From Ovis canadensis (lineage: Eukaryota > Chordata > Mammalia > Artiodactyla > Bovidae): a DNA stretch of 64,000 bases. Made by a program: the position numbers and the translations under genes. The stretch lies in assembly GCF_042477335.2 (NCBI RefSeq), contig NC_091251.1:87063501-87127500 (forward strand), read 5' to 3'. Below the pieces are notes generated by a model that was given only the letters and a program-made list of their open reading frames with translations, had not been told where the DNA came from and did not search any database. This document shows, one piece after another, positions 12,801 to 27,800 of the stretch. The stretch's first letter is position 1. Each line of letters begins with the position of its first letter.

Positions 12801-15800
12801 ACCTCATCAGAACTGACTCAAATGTGTTCTTTTCTATGGCTGAGTAATATTCCATTGTGTATATATACCACAACTTCTTTATCCATTCATCTGTTGATGG
12901 ACATCTAGGTTGCTTCCATGTTCTAACAATTGTAAATAGTGCTGCAACGAACAATGGGATACATGTATCTTTTTTTAAAATAAATTTATTATTTTTTTAA
13001 TTTTAAAATCTTTAATTCTTACATGCATTCCTAAACATGAACCCCCCTCCCAACTCCCTCCCCATAACATCTCTCTGGGTCATCCCCATGCAGCAGCCCC
13101 AGCATGCTGTATCCTGCGTCAGACATAGACTGGCGATTCGATTCTTACATGAGCGTATACTACATGTATCTTTTTCAATTTTGGTTTCCTCAGGGTATAT
13201 GCCTAGGAGTGGTATTGCTGGGTCATATGGTGGTTTTATTCCTAGTTTTTTAAGGAATCTCCATACTGTCTTCTGTAGTAGCTGCATCAATTTACATTCC
13301 CACCAACAGTGCAAGAGCATTCCTTTTTCTCCGCACCCTATTCAGCATTTATTGTTTGTAGACTTTTTGATGATGGCCATTCTGACCAGTGTGAGGTGAT
13401 ATCTCATTGTGGTTTTGATTTGCATTTCTCTGATTTTCAGCAATGTTGAGCATCTTTTCATGTCTTTGTTAGCCATCTGTATGTCTTCTTTGGAGAAATG
13501 TCTGTTCAGGTCTTTTCCCCACTTTTTGATTAGGTTGTTTGTTTTTCTGGCATTGAGTTGTATGAGCTGCTTGTATATTTTGGAAATTAATCCTTTGCTG
13601 AGCGCTGAAGAATTGATGCTTTTGAACTGTGGTGTTAGAGAAGACTCTTGAGAGTCCCTTGGACTGCAAGGAGATCCAAGCAGTGCATTCTAGAGGAGAT
13701 CAGCCCTGGGTGTTCTTTGGAAGGAATGATGCTGAAGCTGAAACTCCAGTACTTTGGCCACCTCGTGCAAAGAGTCGACTCATTGGAAAAGACTCTGATG
13801 CTGGGAGGGATAGAGGGCAGGAGGAGAAGGGGATGACCAAGGATGAGTTGACTGGATGGCATCACCGACTCGATGGAGGTGAGTTTGAGTGAACTCCGGG
13901 AGATGGTGATGGACAGGGAGGCCTGGCATGCTGCAATTCATGGGGTCACAAGGAGTCGGACACAACTGAGTGACTGAACTGAACTGAATCCTTTGTCAGT
14001 TGTTTCATTTGCTATTATTTTCTCCCATTCTGAGGGTTGTCTTTTCACCTTGCTTATAGTTCCCTTTGCTGTGCAAAAGCTTATAAGTTTAATCAGGCCC
14101 CACTTATTTACTTTTGCTTTTATTTCCATTATTCTAGGAGATGGGTCATAGAGGATCTTGCTTTGATTTATGTCATTGAGTGTTCTGCCTATGTTTTCCT
14201 CTAAGAGTATTATAGTTTCTGGTCTTACATTTAGGTCTTTAATCCATTTTGAGTTTATCTTTGTGTATGATGTTAGGAAGTGTTCTAATTTCATTCTTTT
14301 ACATGTAGCTGTCCAGTTTTGCCAGCACCATTTATCGAAGAGGCTGTCTTTACCCCATTGTATATTCTTGCCTCCTTTGTCAAAAATAAGGTACCCATAG
14401 GTACATAGGTTTATTTCTGGGCTTTCTATCTTGTTCCTTTGGTCTATATTTCTGTTTGTGTGCCAGTACCATACTGTCTGGATGACTGTAGCTTTGTGGT
14501 ATAACCTGAAGTCAGGGAAGTTGATTCTTCCAGCTCCATTCTTCTTTCTCAAGACTGCTTTGGCTATTGGGGGTCTTTTGTGTTTCCATATGAATTGTGA
14601 AATTTTTTTTGTTCTAGTTCTGTGAAAAATGCCATTGTAATTTGATAAGGATCACATTGAATCTGTAGATTGCATTTGGTAGTATAGTCATTTTCACAAT
14701 ATTGAGTCTTCCTAGCCAGGAACATGGAATATCTCACCATCTGTTTATGTCATCTTTGATTTCTTTCATCTGTGTCTTATAATTTTCTGTGTACAATTCT
14801 TTTGTCTCCTTAGGTAAGTTTATTCCTAGATATTTAATTCTATTACAATGGTGAATGGGGTTGATTACTTAATTTCTCTTTCTGATTTTTCATTGTTAGT
14901 ATATAGAAATGCAAATGATTTCTGTGTATTGATTTTGTATCCTGCAACTTTGCTAAAATCACTGATTAGCTCAAGTAATTTTCTGATACTATCTTTAGGG
15001 TTTTCTATGTACAGTATCATGTCATCTGCAAACAGTGAGAGCTTTACTTCTTATTTTCCGATCTGGATTCCTTTTATTTCTTTTTCTTCTCTGATTGCTG
15101 TAGCTAGGACTTCCAGAACTATGTTGAATAATAGTAGTGAAAGTGGACACTCTTGTCAGACAACACTTATTTTTGATATTACAGCAATGCCTGACACAGA
15201 GTATGGCCTCAGTATATATTTATTGTTGCTTAATTGTGGCCATTGTTTGTTAGGCCCATTACTGCTCAATAATGCTTGTTCACAAACTAAAGAGCCTAAG
15301 AAACCCTGAGTTAAGTAAAGGGTCCTGAAACCTTCTTAGAGATAATCAAGCTTTTAGAAGAGTCCACAGTGATGACAACTGAGTCCTGCTTGGGAGGCAG
15401 GACTGCCTGGTGGGTAAGCACATGGCTCTGTAGCTAGAGAACTGGCCCTGGTTCTGGCTCTGACACTTGCTAAGTGATCTTGATCAGTTTACTTAATCTC
15501 TTTCTAAACTTCAGTCTTTCTCATAATGGAAAAATTGTGACAGTAGCAATATTTTCCTTATAGAGTTGCTATGAGGATTGAATAAGACCATACTTCAAAG
15601 CACTTTGCATGTAACAAGTACTCAGTAAATCAAAAAAAATCCTTCCAAATCGATCACAAGCCTTCTATTTCTTGTGAAGTTACAGCTGGATTTTCAGATG
15701 AAATGATTTGTTTATGGTGGTATTCTGGGGGCTGGTGATACGTAAATGCTGAATACAAAGTCCGATCTTTTCATCTTTTCCTAGGTGGTTGTTCTGCATG

Positions 15801-18800
15801 TGAATACATGGATTAAGAGTGGATGTGCCTCGATTCTCTCCAGGACACTCACAATACGTATCAGTCCTAAGGTTCCATGAGCTGTGGCAATGCTCTGATT
15901 AGTTTCTCCCAAGAAAAGATTAAGTTCCTAATTTTCTCATTTCTATTACAGTTTTACACCTGCAGTAGAATCCAAGGAAAGAGGAAAGAAAGGCAAAGCA
16001 GTTCACTTTGTTGAAATTGATGGTCCAGCTTCAGACAGGTAGCTTAACTACCACCATGGCAGTGTTGCTAATAGCGCCTCTTAGCAGAATGGCTTAAGCC
16101 TCTACAAACTCTTAAGAAAATATCACTCTCATCATCTTAAGTTGAAATGCAAATATGCATCAAGGAAAGAACATGCACTATTTCACAATTATGATAGGAG
16201 CTAGTCATCCCAATAGAGTATCCTTGTGATAATTTGGCTACAAATGAATTTTCAGCTTCTTATACTTGTAAAAAGAATTGAAAATGGTAGATATGCCAAA
16301 AACAGATGAGCTAAATGTTCTATTTTGGGTGAAATTGGTATTTTCATTTTATGTCAGGCAGTATGCATTCCTCCTATCCCTAGCACAGTATATACAATGT
16401 TTAATAAAATATATTCCAAAATGATCCTATATTAAATGAAACCCACGCATAACACTCAGGGTCTTCTTACTTTATAGTAAATACTTTCTGTGCCTCAGGA
16501 TAGATTAAATACAACTAAAACCTTTCAAAGTACTACTAAAGGGCTTCCCTGGGGATTCAGTGGTAAAGACCCCACCTGCTGTGCAGATCCCATATGCTGT
16601 GGAGCAACTAGGCCCGTGTGCCACATCTGTTGAGCCTGCGTCCTAGAGCCTGGGAGCCATATCTGCTGAGCCCATGAGCTGCAACTGCTGAAGCCCGCAT
16701 GCCCTAGCCTATGGTCCCCAACGAAAGAAGCCATGGCAATGAGAAGCCTGCTCACCACAACTAGAGAGTAGCCCCTGCTCTGTGCAACCAGAAAACCCCT
16801 TGCAGCAACAAGGACCCAGCATAGCCAAAAATTAAAAAAAAATTTTAAAGCACTACTAGAGACTGTCATATCCCCTAACAGGTTGACAGATAAAAGGTTT
16901 GCTCTAAGAGACGATAAGTCACCCAGAGGCTTAGAGAAACGGAGTCAGCAGGGCAACGTTACACTGCATGATGCTAAATGTGAGTAACTGTGTCATCATC
17001 CTTACATATGTTCCCTTGTGTCAGCCTCTAAGGCAGCAGTTTGTCCCTCTTTCAACTGTCCATCTTCTCTCCCTTCAGTTGTGGCTTTGCTTTTGCTACA
17101 AGATACCGAGATGCCGCGTATCTGTTCCTTTACAACGTTTATGAGGTATGTAATGCTTGTGAGACGTTTTAGATCCTTTATCTTTTATTTTGAAGTCATT
17201 CCATCTGATAAATGATGAAAAATCTGAGTTTAGCAGAAAGAGCTGGCTCTGTGCTAGCCATCCTCTCAGGATTCTGTTTCAAAGACTGAGACCAAAGGGA
17301 GAAAAAGTCAGGTCACAGGGGCCCAAAATAAAGTCAAGGAGTATGAAGAGCATATTGTCAGAGTTCCAGTGAGTATGCACTGTGTGTATGTTAGTTAAAG
17401 GGCATGCTCACTTATGGAAGATCAGTGTTCTCCACTAGTTATGTCTGGCAGCCCCAAGTACTCGGTGTGTGACTCTGGCACAGCTTCTTGTCCTTCCTAA
17501 GCATCAGTTTCCTCAGATACAAGTTTGGAAGTCCTGCTGTTGCAGGTGGCTGTTCGTGGAAGGTGCTCCAGGTGACAGCTGCACTTGCGACCGCAGGTGG
17601 AAAATGGGTATCCTGAACTGTGGGAGCACCCTCAGATTCCCTCAGCATTCAGTGAAGACCATTTATGGGAAACATCTGAGAGTCTCTGCCTGATGCTTTA
17701 TTCTATAGCAGGAGCACACTCAGCCAGACTACAGGGCAAGCTCGGGGCACTAGGGAGTCAGCGTCCCAGAAGCAGCCTCCAGTCAGTGACGTGCTGGAGG
17801 GAGAGTTGGCAGATAAATAGCCCACCTTCCACCTGTCAGGATAACTCTTGAGTTTTCTACACTGTCTCCCAGAGTCCCCCATGGGACCGAACTACACAGT
17901 GATAATGAACTTGTTAGTACCCCTTTTCTATCTCACTTCTCTGCTCTCTTACTGGTGTTTACTCTGATCACTTCCAAGTAAACTACTTACTCTCACATCT
18001 GTCTCATGGCACGTTTCTGAAAGAACCCAGCCTAGGACAGGTAATTATTAATATCATGGGAAAAAAAGTCTGCACTGCTCATCTTCATCTTGCTCTCAAG
18101 GTATGCTTAAGGAAAGCATACCACAGTAAACATTTCCATCTGGGGCTAGAAAGGAAGCAGCAAAAATTTTGTAAGAATATTTGGAAAGAAAACAAAGGCT
18201 TTTAGTTTTAAAACAAATGACGTAGGACTGTAAATCAATGCAATCTTTTTAGAGAGCAAAACTTATGAAACTTTACAGATTTCTGTGTCCTAGCATTTTC
18301 ACTTCTAGGAAGTTACTCAAAAATGTGGCTATGAGAATGATTACTGCAGCAATGTCTATATTTTTTAAAAAACCTAAATATCTATCAGTACAGGATTAGT
18401 TAAATTATGAGCTACAGAATACTTTATCCAGCTGTTTAAGAAAATGAGAAAAATCTATACATGGTATCATGGAAAGAGGTCCACCCTACACAGATAAGGG
18501 ACAGAGCAAGTTGCAAAGACTTGTGTATACAGCATTGCCCCATTTGTTACCAAAAAAATTAAGGCATATATTCATGCATATGTGTGTGTTGGTAGGGGAG
18601 GACCTTATATGTGATTGTCTGTGCTGTAGAAAGGTTAGGATGGATTCATGCCAAACTCTTAACAGTGGGTACCATTAAGGAGTAGGATGGTGACAAAAGA
18701 GCGAGGGGAGAGTCTTTTTACCTCGTACATTTGTGTACATCTTTTAAACAACAAAGTTACCTGTAGTTTAAAAACTTTTTTAAAATGAAAACTAACTGAT

Positions 18801-21800
18801 AAGCAAAATTGTAATTCAATTGTGACCTCCTAAAAAGTTTTGTTTACAAAAGTCAGATTTCTTATATTTTCAACAGTTACAGTATGTAGAATTTTAAATA
18901 TAAACTAGTTGTGTGATGGGTATGCTGACATGTGTTTCTACTTAGTCTTGTGTTGTGTGCCCATGTATTTTTTTATGACTAGCTTCATGATTGAAATATG
19001 TTGTCATTATTTTAATGACATTATTTTCATTTTAATCTCATAGGAATAAGAATCTTGACAATTTCCTTATGGCATTGTTGTACTACTTATATTATTACTT
19101 GGAAAAAATCTCACAAGAAAAGAAACCCAAAAGCTATATGGTGTAAGTAGAATTTTATAGTGCATTTTTTAAAAATTGATTTATGTATTTCTGGCCAAGC
19201 CTCGGGGCTTCCAGGATGTTAGTTCCCCACCAGGGATTGAACCCAGGGCCCTGGCAGTGAAAGCACCAGTCCTAACCACTGGACCACGAGGAAATTCCCC
19301 ATAGTGCACTTTAAAGCTTTATCACTGCCAGTATTAGAACTAACTTCTGTGTAGGCTAAAGAGACGATGGAAATTGAGAAATCTTGGATTATTAAGATAA
19401 AATGTTTATTTAATGTTTCTCTTATAAGATAAAAAAATAAAATGTTTATTATTATTAAACATTTTACAGGGAGGAGTTCTCCAGTTTTAACGCTCACTGA
19501 ATAATTCAGACAGGTATTCTGTTAATGAAATATTCCAAATAATATAGACCAGCAATGCCCAATAGAAGAGTATGCTCAACTTTTGAGAGCTATGTATGTA
19601 ATTTAAACTTTTCTGATAGCTATATTTTTAAATTGCAAAAAGATACAGGTGAAATTAATTTTAGCAAGGTATTTTATTTAATCCAATGACTCAAAAATAT
19701 AATCATTCCAACTTGTAGTCAATGTTAGGAAGTTATTAATAAAATACTTTTATTTAGCAAGTTTTTGAAATAAGGTCTGTTTTATAATATTCAGAGGAAT
19801 TGAGGAATAGCTGAGCACTAGCTGCTCAAAGTGCTCAGCAGCTACATGTGGCTCTCAGCCATATTGAACAATGTGGATATAGATATTATTTCTGTTTTTC
19901 ATGCTTATACAAAGTTCTTGCTAAAGGGTTTGTAAGCATCTAATTAAAAAAAACTAAGAATTAAAAAAAATTAATAGGTATGACCCAAATGATATTCCAC
20001 ATCACAGAAGAAAACAAGATTTTGTAGGCTACATATGAAGAATTTAATCACTTTAGGTGGAGGTGGCTCAGAGCTATACAGGGCAAGAATCTGAGAACTC
20101 AGCGTCCCAAGCGGAACAATGCCTCTCAGGCATGGTGACCTTTGCAAGCCATGAAACTTTCCCAGTGCCCTCCCCAGTACGCATGGAACCAACCCAATGA
20201 TTTAGCTCTTAGGAATGCTGGATAAGAGTCACCAGTTTGTTGCTGTGGAATGTTTTCAAAATGCAAAATCCTTGCACATAAACAAGCAGCCTGAGAAACA
20301 TTTTGTGGACAGATGAATGTATTGGGATAGCAGTTTTCTAAGGAACCAAATAAATAATTCAAACATTGCTACTCCAGTAAAGCCATTATAATATGCAACA
20401 TCCGCCAGAGCAGCCAGAGATCATGAAGTGTTTCTATGGTAGCAGAGGGGCTCAAGCCAGCTGTGGGCTCAGAAACTTTGAGAAGTCTTACTGTTTCCAA
20501 AGACAAAATTTATTAGACTTTGGTAGCATATTAGCTTTTATTTTGTATGGTGTTTTCAAATTCTGCAGGTTATTGCTACTCAAGCCAGAGACATTGTTTC
20601 AGTTCTTAATCTGTAAGAATAGATAACAGAGAAGAAAGGTTTCTTAGTTATTTTTTGAAATGTACTAAAATTATAGAACCCACTAATATTTGGTTGGGGG
20701 TTCCCTGTGGCTCAGCTAATAAAGAATCTGCGTGCAGTGCAGGAGACCTGGGTTCAATCCCTGGGTTGGGAAGTTACCCTGGAGAAGGGAGTGGCTGCCC
20801 ACTCCAGGATTGTTGCCTGAAGAATTCCATAGACAAAAGAGTCTGAGGGCACTACAGTCCATGGGGTTGCAAAGAATCAGACACAACTGAGCGACTAACA
20901 CTCACTTTTTTTTCAGTGATATTTGTATATTTTCATAGAAGGAATCAGTTACAGAATGACTGAAAAGTTCAAGCCTTAAAAGTAATGGTTCTGTGGTGTG
21001 ATTCTAAAAAAGCATAACTTCACTTTGAAGTCTCCATTAGTTGATTGGTTTATTTATTATAATTAAAGCAAATTAAATTGAGATTTCTGGGCATAACTTA
21101 AAAATTAATTCCAGTCAAAATAATGAGGTCTGACATAGAGATAATAGTGGCACTCACTTTCAGTTATTGTCCAGATTAGATAAGATAATGCATTTTATTC
21201 TAACCTAGTGGTTGGCACTTGGAAGGAAAGCCTATAACCTGTGAGAGGAGAGCAGGAAGAGATAGAGAAAGATATCAAAGATACACTTTGATGATCTTAG
21301 ATGACTAAAAGACCTCATTCCCGCAGAAGAAGTCTTATCCCCATTTTACAGATGATGAAGCTAAGGCTCAGAGAGTTTAAATAGCTGGCTGGACGTTACC
21401 TGCCAAGTTAGTGGTGGAGCTGAGACTAGAATGCACATCTCTTTAACTCCACAGTCTATGTCTGTGTGGTATGCTCTCAGCCCTTACTAGTCAGATTGGC
21501 TTTCTGTTGCTAAGGTTATCCATTTGTAATTAGGACTTATAGCTTCCAAACAAAGGTTCAATTATGTATGCAGTTTTAAACATCATACATATTTTCAAGT
21601 TGTTACAAGCTTCATAATTATAATTTTTAATGGTGGCATAATGTTCCTTCGAGCCACTATATGTTAGTGACTTATAAATCTGCCTGTTAAGAAGCAATGT
21701 AATATAGTGATAACAGCACAGACTTTGGTGCCTGGCTTAAATCCCACAGGAACTCATATGTTAGATTCTTGTCAAGATCTTAAACAGTAACTGGCTGTGT

Positions 21801-24800
21801 TACTATAGCCTGTATTACTATTCCTATTATCCCTCTATTTTATATATTTTTGGAGTCTCCAGGTTTTCTGATAGACATAAATAATTGCATTGATATCTTC
21901 ATGTATTACATTTCTCCCCTAACTTTGGATGATTTTTAAAAAAATTTACAGGAGAGATTGTTGGATCAAAACTTATGACCAATTGTGTGGCACTTGAAAT
22001 TATTACCAAAATTTTTTCCAGAGGATTATACCTGGGTTTGTTTTAAATGCCAGGCTCTACCCAGACTTAATGGAACCAAAATCTGAAAGAGTTGGCATTG
22101 GGAATTTGGACTTCTAGCAATTACCCCAGGTGAAGTTTTTTACACTTATTAAGACTTAAGAACCATTTGCCCAAACATTTCAAACCATTTCTTCGTTGTT
22201 GTTTGGTTTGCTTTGTTTTCAGCAGCAGCAGGAGAGATTAGCTATTGGCAGATCTGGAAAAGTAGAGGTGAAGGCTGCAGGTGGTGCTTCTGAAGGAAAG
22301 CACCGGAGGCCGGAAAGAGTGATGGTCATTGGGGTGCTCGTGGGAGAGTATGTGTTGGGTTATATGATATTTGGGCATTTAAAGTTGGAACCCACTTTTA
22401 TCTGTTGCAGAAGCTCATGTTATTCTGATGACTCACAGGCCTTCTCACCACGTGTGATAAAGTTTTGTGCTTGGAGACATCTATATTATCCTTAAACCCA
22501 CTCCCTTCCCCCCACAGCTTATCCTCCTGTGGTTAGTCTAGTGGTTAACAACAGAAGGGGCAGTATGCCGTTCCTGTTGTTTAAAGTGCGTTTCATCTGG
22601 TTTAAATCTTTCTGAAAACAAAAGGGCAAGAACAAAAGAGTGCCACTTTCAATAGCAATCATTGGACTATATTGTTGGCAATGTTGTTTCCTGCTATATT
22701 GTACTGCGAAGCTTCTAAAATTAGGCTTCAGACGTGCCATAACCTAAAAACAGATTGTCTTTTAGAAAGTATATTTGCAATTCAGTTGGATGGGGCTGTG
22801 TTTTACAGGGAAGCAGGGAGGTGATTGTAATTGATGCCAAAGTTCCCAGAGTAGTTCCTCACAAGTGCCTTTTTAGCAAACAAAGAACTGACGGTGGGTA
22901 AACGTTGAGTAGTTCAAACATTGAGCCCCCAAACATAGTAGTAACGTCAGAAAACCCTCAAGAAGCTAAGGTGGGAAAAAGTCTCCATGGCTGTTATAGC
23001 AAAACAGCAGCAAAGTGGGCTGCTCACTGCCTCAGAAACTAGGATAGGGAATTTGTTGTTTGAGCTGTACTCAGTTAGGACTGTCTGTGTATAAAATTAA
23101 GGGTACATCAGTTCAGTTCAGTCACACTGTCGTTTCTGACCCTTTGCGACCCCATGGACTGCAGCACGCCAGGCCTCCCTGTCCGTCACCAACTCTCGGA
23201 GTTTACTCAAACTCCTATCCATTGAGTCCGTGATGCCATCCAACCATCTCATCCTCTGTCAGCCCCTTTTCCTCCTGCCCTCAATCTTTCCCAGCATCAG
23301 GATCTTTTCAAATGAGTCAGCTCTTCATATCAGGTGGCCTAAGTATTGGAGTTCAGTCCTTCCAATGAACACTCAGGAGTACATAGCACAATATATAAAG
23401 AATCTTTAAAAAATTAATACTCAGGACTTCCCTGGTGGTACACTGGATAGGAATCCGCCTGTCAATGCAGAGGACACAGGTTTGATCCCTCATCTGGGAA
23501 GATCGCTCAGGCTGCAGAGCAACTAAGCCCATGAGCCACAACTACTGAGCCCACGCTGTGGAGCCTGTGCCCTGCAACAAGAGAAGCCACTGCAATGAGA
23601 AGCCCTCACACTGCAACGGAAGAGTAACCCTCTGCAACTAGGGAAAGCCCGTGTTCAGCACCGAAAACTCAGTGCAACCAAAACCAAATAAATTAATAAT
23701 ATTCGGCATAAATTGAGATGCTGATTACAATGATAAATGTCAAAGGACTTGGAGGACCTTCCTCTGCTGCAGCTCAAAAAAAAAAAATGAGAAGTGAGAT
23801 GTGTTACTCACTTCTGTTTCAAAATAGTTTATACTTCTAACTTTTCACTAGTTGATAAAGACATTTACCAAATTAATCCAAATTATTGTTTTTCTTTTCA
23901 GGGGCCTTGTAGAGAAAAAAGAAATGGAAGTGATTATCAGTAAGTTAGAAGCAGCACAGAAATACTTGGCACAGAAGTACTGTGTCCTCGTCCTGGGCTT
24001 GGGAATGCCCGATAAGCATCACATGAGCTGCGGGAAGTAAGCACTCATTTAGATCTTCACTTGTGTGTATATCCACATCCTTACAACCCTTAACTTTGAC
24101 TTTTGGTACCCTTGAGAAAGACTTATTCTTTGTTGTACAGAATAAGTGGGCTCAACTGAGACTGTCCCAAACTCATGTGATGTAGTATTAAAGAGAGCCA
24201 AGTGAGTCTAGGAAGAATCTCAGCTGATATTTTTTTCTTTCTTTCAATTAAAGTTGATTTACAATGCTGTGTTAGTTTCAGGTGTGACAGATATTTTAAC
24301 AGCCTGCTACCACTTGGGTTTAAATGTCTTTCAGATTGAATAGGATTGAAACATACATTACCATACGTAAAATAGATAGCTAGTAGGAAGTTGCAGTATA
24401 CACAGGGAGCTCAACCTGGCGCTCTGATAGAGGGGCGGGATGAGCAGGGACAAGTGTTCAAGAGAGAGGGGACATATGTATACTTACTGCTGATTCACAA
24501 TGTTGTATGGCAGAAACCCAACACAATATTTTCAAGCAATTATCTTCCAAATAAAAATTAAAGTAAGAACAGTTAAAAAAAAAATTCTCTCAAATTATAT
24601 CAGCTGGATGAAATCTTGCTTTCCTGTTGCCAGACAAAGGCTTCTTGGCTGTGTTGGGTGAGAAGCCGAATGATGGGCCAGTGTTGAAGGGGTATTGGGT
24701 GTGTCCTCTGCCCTTGTGCTGCTTGCCTTTCAGAAACAGTTGTGGGTATGAGTAAGCTAGGAGTAGTAAAATGACCCCATTTGTGGAAGGATATTTTTTA

Positions 24801-27800
24801 CCTTAGGACGACAGTTTATAATAACTAATATAATTAAAAATTTAAACTGTCGTATCACAGGAAAGTTTGGGATCACAGGAGAGAAAATTCCAATCCTTAA
24901 CCCAAAATCTCCCTCTCTGATTTCACAGCGTTACCAACATTCACAACATCACAATGGTACTAATTTCACAACAGGCTCAAGACCCATCTCTGGTCATGGC
25001 CAGACTTTAAAATTTTTTTTAAACTTTATTGACAAAGAACCTGATACATAATTTCTCTCTCTGCACATTCCCCCACATTTTTCAAAATACCAATATTTGT
25101 ATTGTATATACTTTTTTGTGTTCCGCATTTTTTTTCTGTGAACCTTATTCTAGTATTCTGCTTATATAATCTCACCTGCTACTTTGAATAGCAACTGTGG
25201 TTATTCTGTCATATAATGTACCAGTTTGCTTAACCTTTCCTCCTGTGTACACTTGTGTAGTTTCAGTTTTTATGCTTACTGTGTTTACATTGAATATCTT
25301 TATATAAGTAACTTTGTTCATTTGCGCTGTTTTGTTGTTGTGGTTATCAGTCACTGAGTCATGCCTGACTCTTTGCCACCTCATGGATTGTAGCAGTCCA
25401 GGTTTCTCTGTCCTCCACTATCTCCTAGAGTTTGCTCAAATTCATGTCCATTGAGTCAGTGATGCCATCTAACCATCTCATTCTCTCCTGCCCCCTTCTC
25501 CTTTTGCCTTCAATCTTTCCCAGCATCAAGATCTTTTCCAATGAGTCAGCTCTTCGCATCAGGTGGTCAAAAGTATTGTAGCTTCAGCTTCAGCTACAGT
25601 CCTTCCAAGGAATATTCAGGGTTGATTTTCTTTAGAATTGACTAGTTTGATCTCCTTGCTGTCCAAGGGACCCTCCAAAGTGTTCTCCAGCACCACAGTT
25701 GAAAAACATCTGTTCTTCAGCTTTTTTTATGGTCCAACTCTTACATCAGTACATGACTACTGGAAAAACCATAGCTTTGACTATGCGGACCTTTGTCAGC
25801 AAAGTGATTTCTCTGCTTTTTAATATGCTGTCTAGATTTATCAAGAATAAAGTAGCTAGGCCAAAGCAGAAACTCAGTTGTGGCTGTGTCTGGTGGTGAA
25901 AGTAAAGTCCAGTGCTGTAAAGAACAATATTCCATAGGAACTGGAATTGGAGTTGAAAGGGAAAATGTAACAAATCTAGACAGCTCCCTAGTGTCTTTTC
26001 CCCTTCTTAAAAGGACACTAATCCCATTATGGGGCCACATCCTCTTGACCTCATCTAAACTCAAGTTATCTCCCAAAGGCCCCATCTCCAATTATCATCA
26101 CTTTGGAGGGGTTTTAAGGGCTTCAACATATGAATTAGGGTGGGGGAAAGACGCATTCTGTCTATGACAAGGTTAAAAAAACACATACTCTAAAAAACAT
26201 TTTTAAGTACATTTTTATTACATTGTATTTTTTTTATACAAACTTTTAAAAGAACTCATGTTTATAAGTGATTGCCTCAGTACATTTCCTGGAGATGTTG
26301 GTCTTTCTGCCATTGCGGGCAATGTCACCTGCTTTGGAGAATAATCAGTTTTTTAGCTCACTACCCTCATTCACATAACAAATTTTATATAGGCCAAATT
26401 GCTGAACAATGGATATTGAGTAAAACAGATTATAACATGACTTTACCAGAAAAAGTTATTAATTGGACATGGATGTTAATTGTATCCTTGCATGAAGTTT
26501 ATATTGCTCTTTTTGGTTGTTTTTATTTAGAGAAGATAAGGACAATGTTTTTGCCAGTTATGAGTTATGACCTGATTTTAACATACCATTCTTTAACTTC
26601 TTCCTGCTGTGAAGAAGCTTCTATTCTCCTGTGTATTTTCTGACTTTTCTTTCTAATGTATGCATACTTAATGTTGGACTAGACACCTTCTACTGTTTAT
26701 CTCTGGAGATAAAGATTTCAGTAGAACCAGTAATTTAGCGGCTGTTAATTTAGAGCTTTCATGATTCTTGAGAAGTAGGAGGACATGTCTTGCTGTTCTA
26801 AATACTGCTGTGAAATCCTGATATTACAAAATCTTCAGCAAAATTTTGATGAACTTGTTGAGTAAAACTGCTCTGTGTTTTCCGGGATAAGTAAGAAGAC
26901 CCCCAAATGGCACAAACCCATAGAACTGGATCTGATCTTTGGTTATGGCCAATTCTGGCTCCAACCCCACCTCTCCCTGGAAGGTATGCCCTCCTCCTCT
27001 GCTGTCAGTGCAGCTGTCCCCTGACCCGGTGACCAAAGAGACTGGCGGTGGGGATGGGAATGGGGACAAAGGGGCTTCTTTGAAGCTCAGGTGCTTAAGT
27101 CATCTTTAAGTCCTTCTCCCCAACCCTTACCTTCAGTCACTTGCACCAAGGCCTCTCTTTCCTCCCCCAGGCACATGCCTTTGAAATTTCTCTTCCCTTG
27201 TACAGAGCAGGCCTCGACCATCTTTTAAACCTAAGGCAGCAGGGGGCCTATTGGGAACACAAGTTTTTTTTCTCTCCCCAGCCCAGAACCCCATATGTCT
27301 GGCTCTAGGCTTTATACCCCTGCAGGAATGACTGAAAATATGATTTGGTTTAGAGCTAAGAGTCTCATTTAGCAGGAAGGAAAACGAAACCATGTAACAG
27401 ACCATGGCAGCCTCTGAGTTTACCAGCAGCCTGGCTTCCCCTCTTTCCTTTGGATTCCACCCTCACAGGTGAATGTCAGGCCTCTTTGTTGACCAGCGTG
27501 GCAGCCACTTACTGCCTGTGGCTACTGAGTGCTTGGAATGTGGCTGACCCACATTAATACGTGCTGTAAGAGTGAGATATGCACTGTACAAAAAGTTTAA
27601 AAGTGAATAAAATAACTCACTGATAATTTAAAATATTGATTATATATTGAAATGATAATATTTGGGGGTAAAATAAGTATATGATTAAAATTAATATCAC
27701 CTGTTTCTTTTTACTGTGGCTCCTAGAAGGTTTTAAGTCACATTTGTGGGTTGTATATTTCTGCTAGATTACACTCTTATCAACCTGTGTCTGTTTTGTT

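Larger units (their letters stand above)
12355..15160 (-). mobile_element. Antisense L1 LINE, 5'-truncated, carrying two nested insertions
   Basis: The inverted 3' UTR begins at about 12358 and ORF2 lies on the minus strand. An uninterrupted stretch at 14552-14004 encodes an L1 ORF2 C-terminal peptide (for example [18 protein letters not shown] and [16 protein letters not shown]). It stops near 15160, so only the 3' part of the element is present. A possible short target duplication (acttattt) lies at 12351-12358 and 15165-15172. The element lies in PPP1R36 intron 2 in opposite orientation and is interrupted at 12975-13160 and 13598-13986. Confidence 0.88.

Noticed and set aside
14848..15309. 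Plus-strand 153-codon frame in intron 2
   Set aside because: Largely the antisense of L1 ORF2, running off its truncated end. Not a gene.
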